A stretch of DNA of 13,854 bases, from the NCBI GenBank assembly GCA_016126025.1, contig JAEFDA010000076.1, forward strand, positions 1-13,854, written 5' to 3'. This document shows, one piece after another, positions 13,590 through 13,854 of this stretch. A model generated the notes under the pieces. The model did not search any database and was not told the DNA's origin. It saw nothing but the letters and a program-made list of their open reading frames with translations. This DNA is from Nitrososphaerota archaeon (lineage in GTDB: Archaea; Thermoproteota; Nitrososphaeria; Nitrososphaerales; Nitrosopumilaceae). A program made the translations under genes and the position numbers. Within the stretch, counting starts at the first letter, position 1, and each line of letters begins with the position of its first letter.

Positions 13590-13739
13590 TCAGTCGGTGG
13601 CTTCCTGGGAGCGGGCCTCCTCCAGGTATGCCCGCCGCATCTCGTTTATCTTTTCGCGGTCTATCTGGATGTCCTCCTCCACCACTATGATATCCTCGTC
13701 TTCCTCGGGTATGTCACTAGGTTCTGTGCTGTGGCTCAA
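13590..13739 (-). CDS. Small acidic protein, 49 aa, TTG start
   Basis: The minus strand encodes a 49-residue, strongly acidic protein: MSHSTEPSDIPEEDEDIIVV at the start, a helix near KINEMRRAYLEEARS, and QEATD at the end. The start is TTG 13739, the only usable start in the frame apart from a late ATG. A TATA-like box sits 28 bases upstream, giving a leaderless TTG. Codon use looks native. The DE-rich front with an amphipathic helix behind resembles small adaptor or chaperone-like proteins, but there is no recognised domain and no function is proposed. It ends 37 bases before the next gene's ATG, which has its own promoter. Confidence 0.55.
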   Translation of the reverse strand: MSHSTEPSDIPEEDEDIIVVEEDIQIDREKINEMRRAYLEEARSQEATD

Positions 13740-13763
13740 TCCGGAGCGGACGTCGATCTAGCG

Positions 13764-13770
13764 TTAAATA
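13764..13770. promoter_or_regulatory. TATA-like box, usable in both directions
   Basis: TTAAATA reads as TATTTAA on the minus strand, centred 28 bases before TTG 13739 of the acidic protein. On the plus strand it could serve a gene starting near 13782-13809 at the window's edge. Confidence 0.5.
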
Positions 13771-13781
13771 AGAGTTATGGA

Positions 13782-13854
13782 ATGTGGTTCCTCCTGCAAG
13801 GACGGGTGATGGGTAGGGGGATCTGCCTCTACGATCTTAAACAATCTGTCGGAT
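13782..13854 (+). CDS. Possible 5' end of a gene running off the window
   Basis: From ATG 13782 the frame is open to the end (MWFLLQGRVMGRGICLYDLK). In-frame GTG 13806 and ATG 13809 are alternative starts, and they lie 40-43 bases from the two-way TATA-like site. With only 24 codons visible the frame may be chance. A divergent gene here would fit the intergenic layout, but no family can be named. Confidence 0.25.
   Translation, partial: MWFLLQGRVMGRGICLYDLKQSVG

Overview
The window reads as a GC-rich archaeal chromosome, most likely a group I.1a thaumarchaeon (Nitrososphaerota). It resembles the sponge symbiont Cenarchaeum symbiosum in GC content and gene style, but I could not run a search, so the species is a guess. 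Supporting signs are an archaeal-type elongation factor 2 with a diphthamide-site histidine, an archaeal-style PurC, and A/T-rich TATA-like boxes sitting about 23-30 bp upstream of most start codons, which implies largely leaderless transcription.

Left part (1-1867): an IS110-family transposase with a strong Shine-Dalgarno site, a one-base frameshift in a G4 run and a proline where the first catalytic Asp should be. It is followed by 0.7 kb without an intact gene, holding several hairpins and the frameshifted C-terminal relic of an archaeal tyrosine recombinase on the minus strand. This looks like a decayed mobile-element landing site.

Housekeeping block (1868-5423): a 123-aa protein of unknown function, a 298-aa SIS-domain sugar-phosphate isomerase-like protein, and aEF-2, all on the plus strand. 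About 1 kb (5424-6432) follows without an intact gene. It contains hairpins, short repeats, a compositionally distinct AT-rich patch and a possible small gene or relic on the minus strand (6063-6278).

Ergothioneine-type block (6433-8768): an EgtB-like sulfoxide synthase (plus) faces an EgtD-like histidine N-alpha-methyltransferase (minus). The two genes converge so tightly that one CTAG gives both stop codons. No egtA, egtC or egtE lies in the window.

Right part (8769-13854): a pair of small genes (a two-helix membrane protein with a zinc ribbon, and a 103-aa unknown) converges on a minus-strand dppB-dppC-like permease operon whose DppC has an unusually large extracytoplasmic insert. A 99-aa unknown diverges from dppB and overlaps the 3' end of purC by 20 bp. 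purC follows a single-TM, probably surface-exposed protein, and its family-conserved N-terminus can only be reached from a CTG that overlaps the upstream stop codon (CTGA). A 49-aa acidic protein with a TTG start precedes these, and a possible divergent gene runs off the right edge.

No tRNA, rRNA or CRISPR was found. No clearly new multi-gene system stands out. The most informative oddities are the purC start, the DppC insert, the egtB/egtD arrangement, the paired small genes after the divergent promoter at 8.8 kb, and the mobile-element relics.
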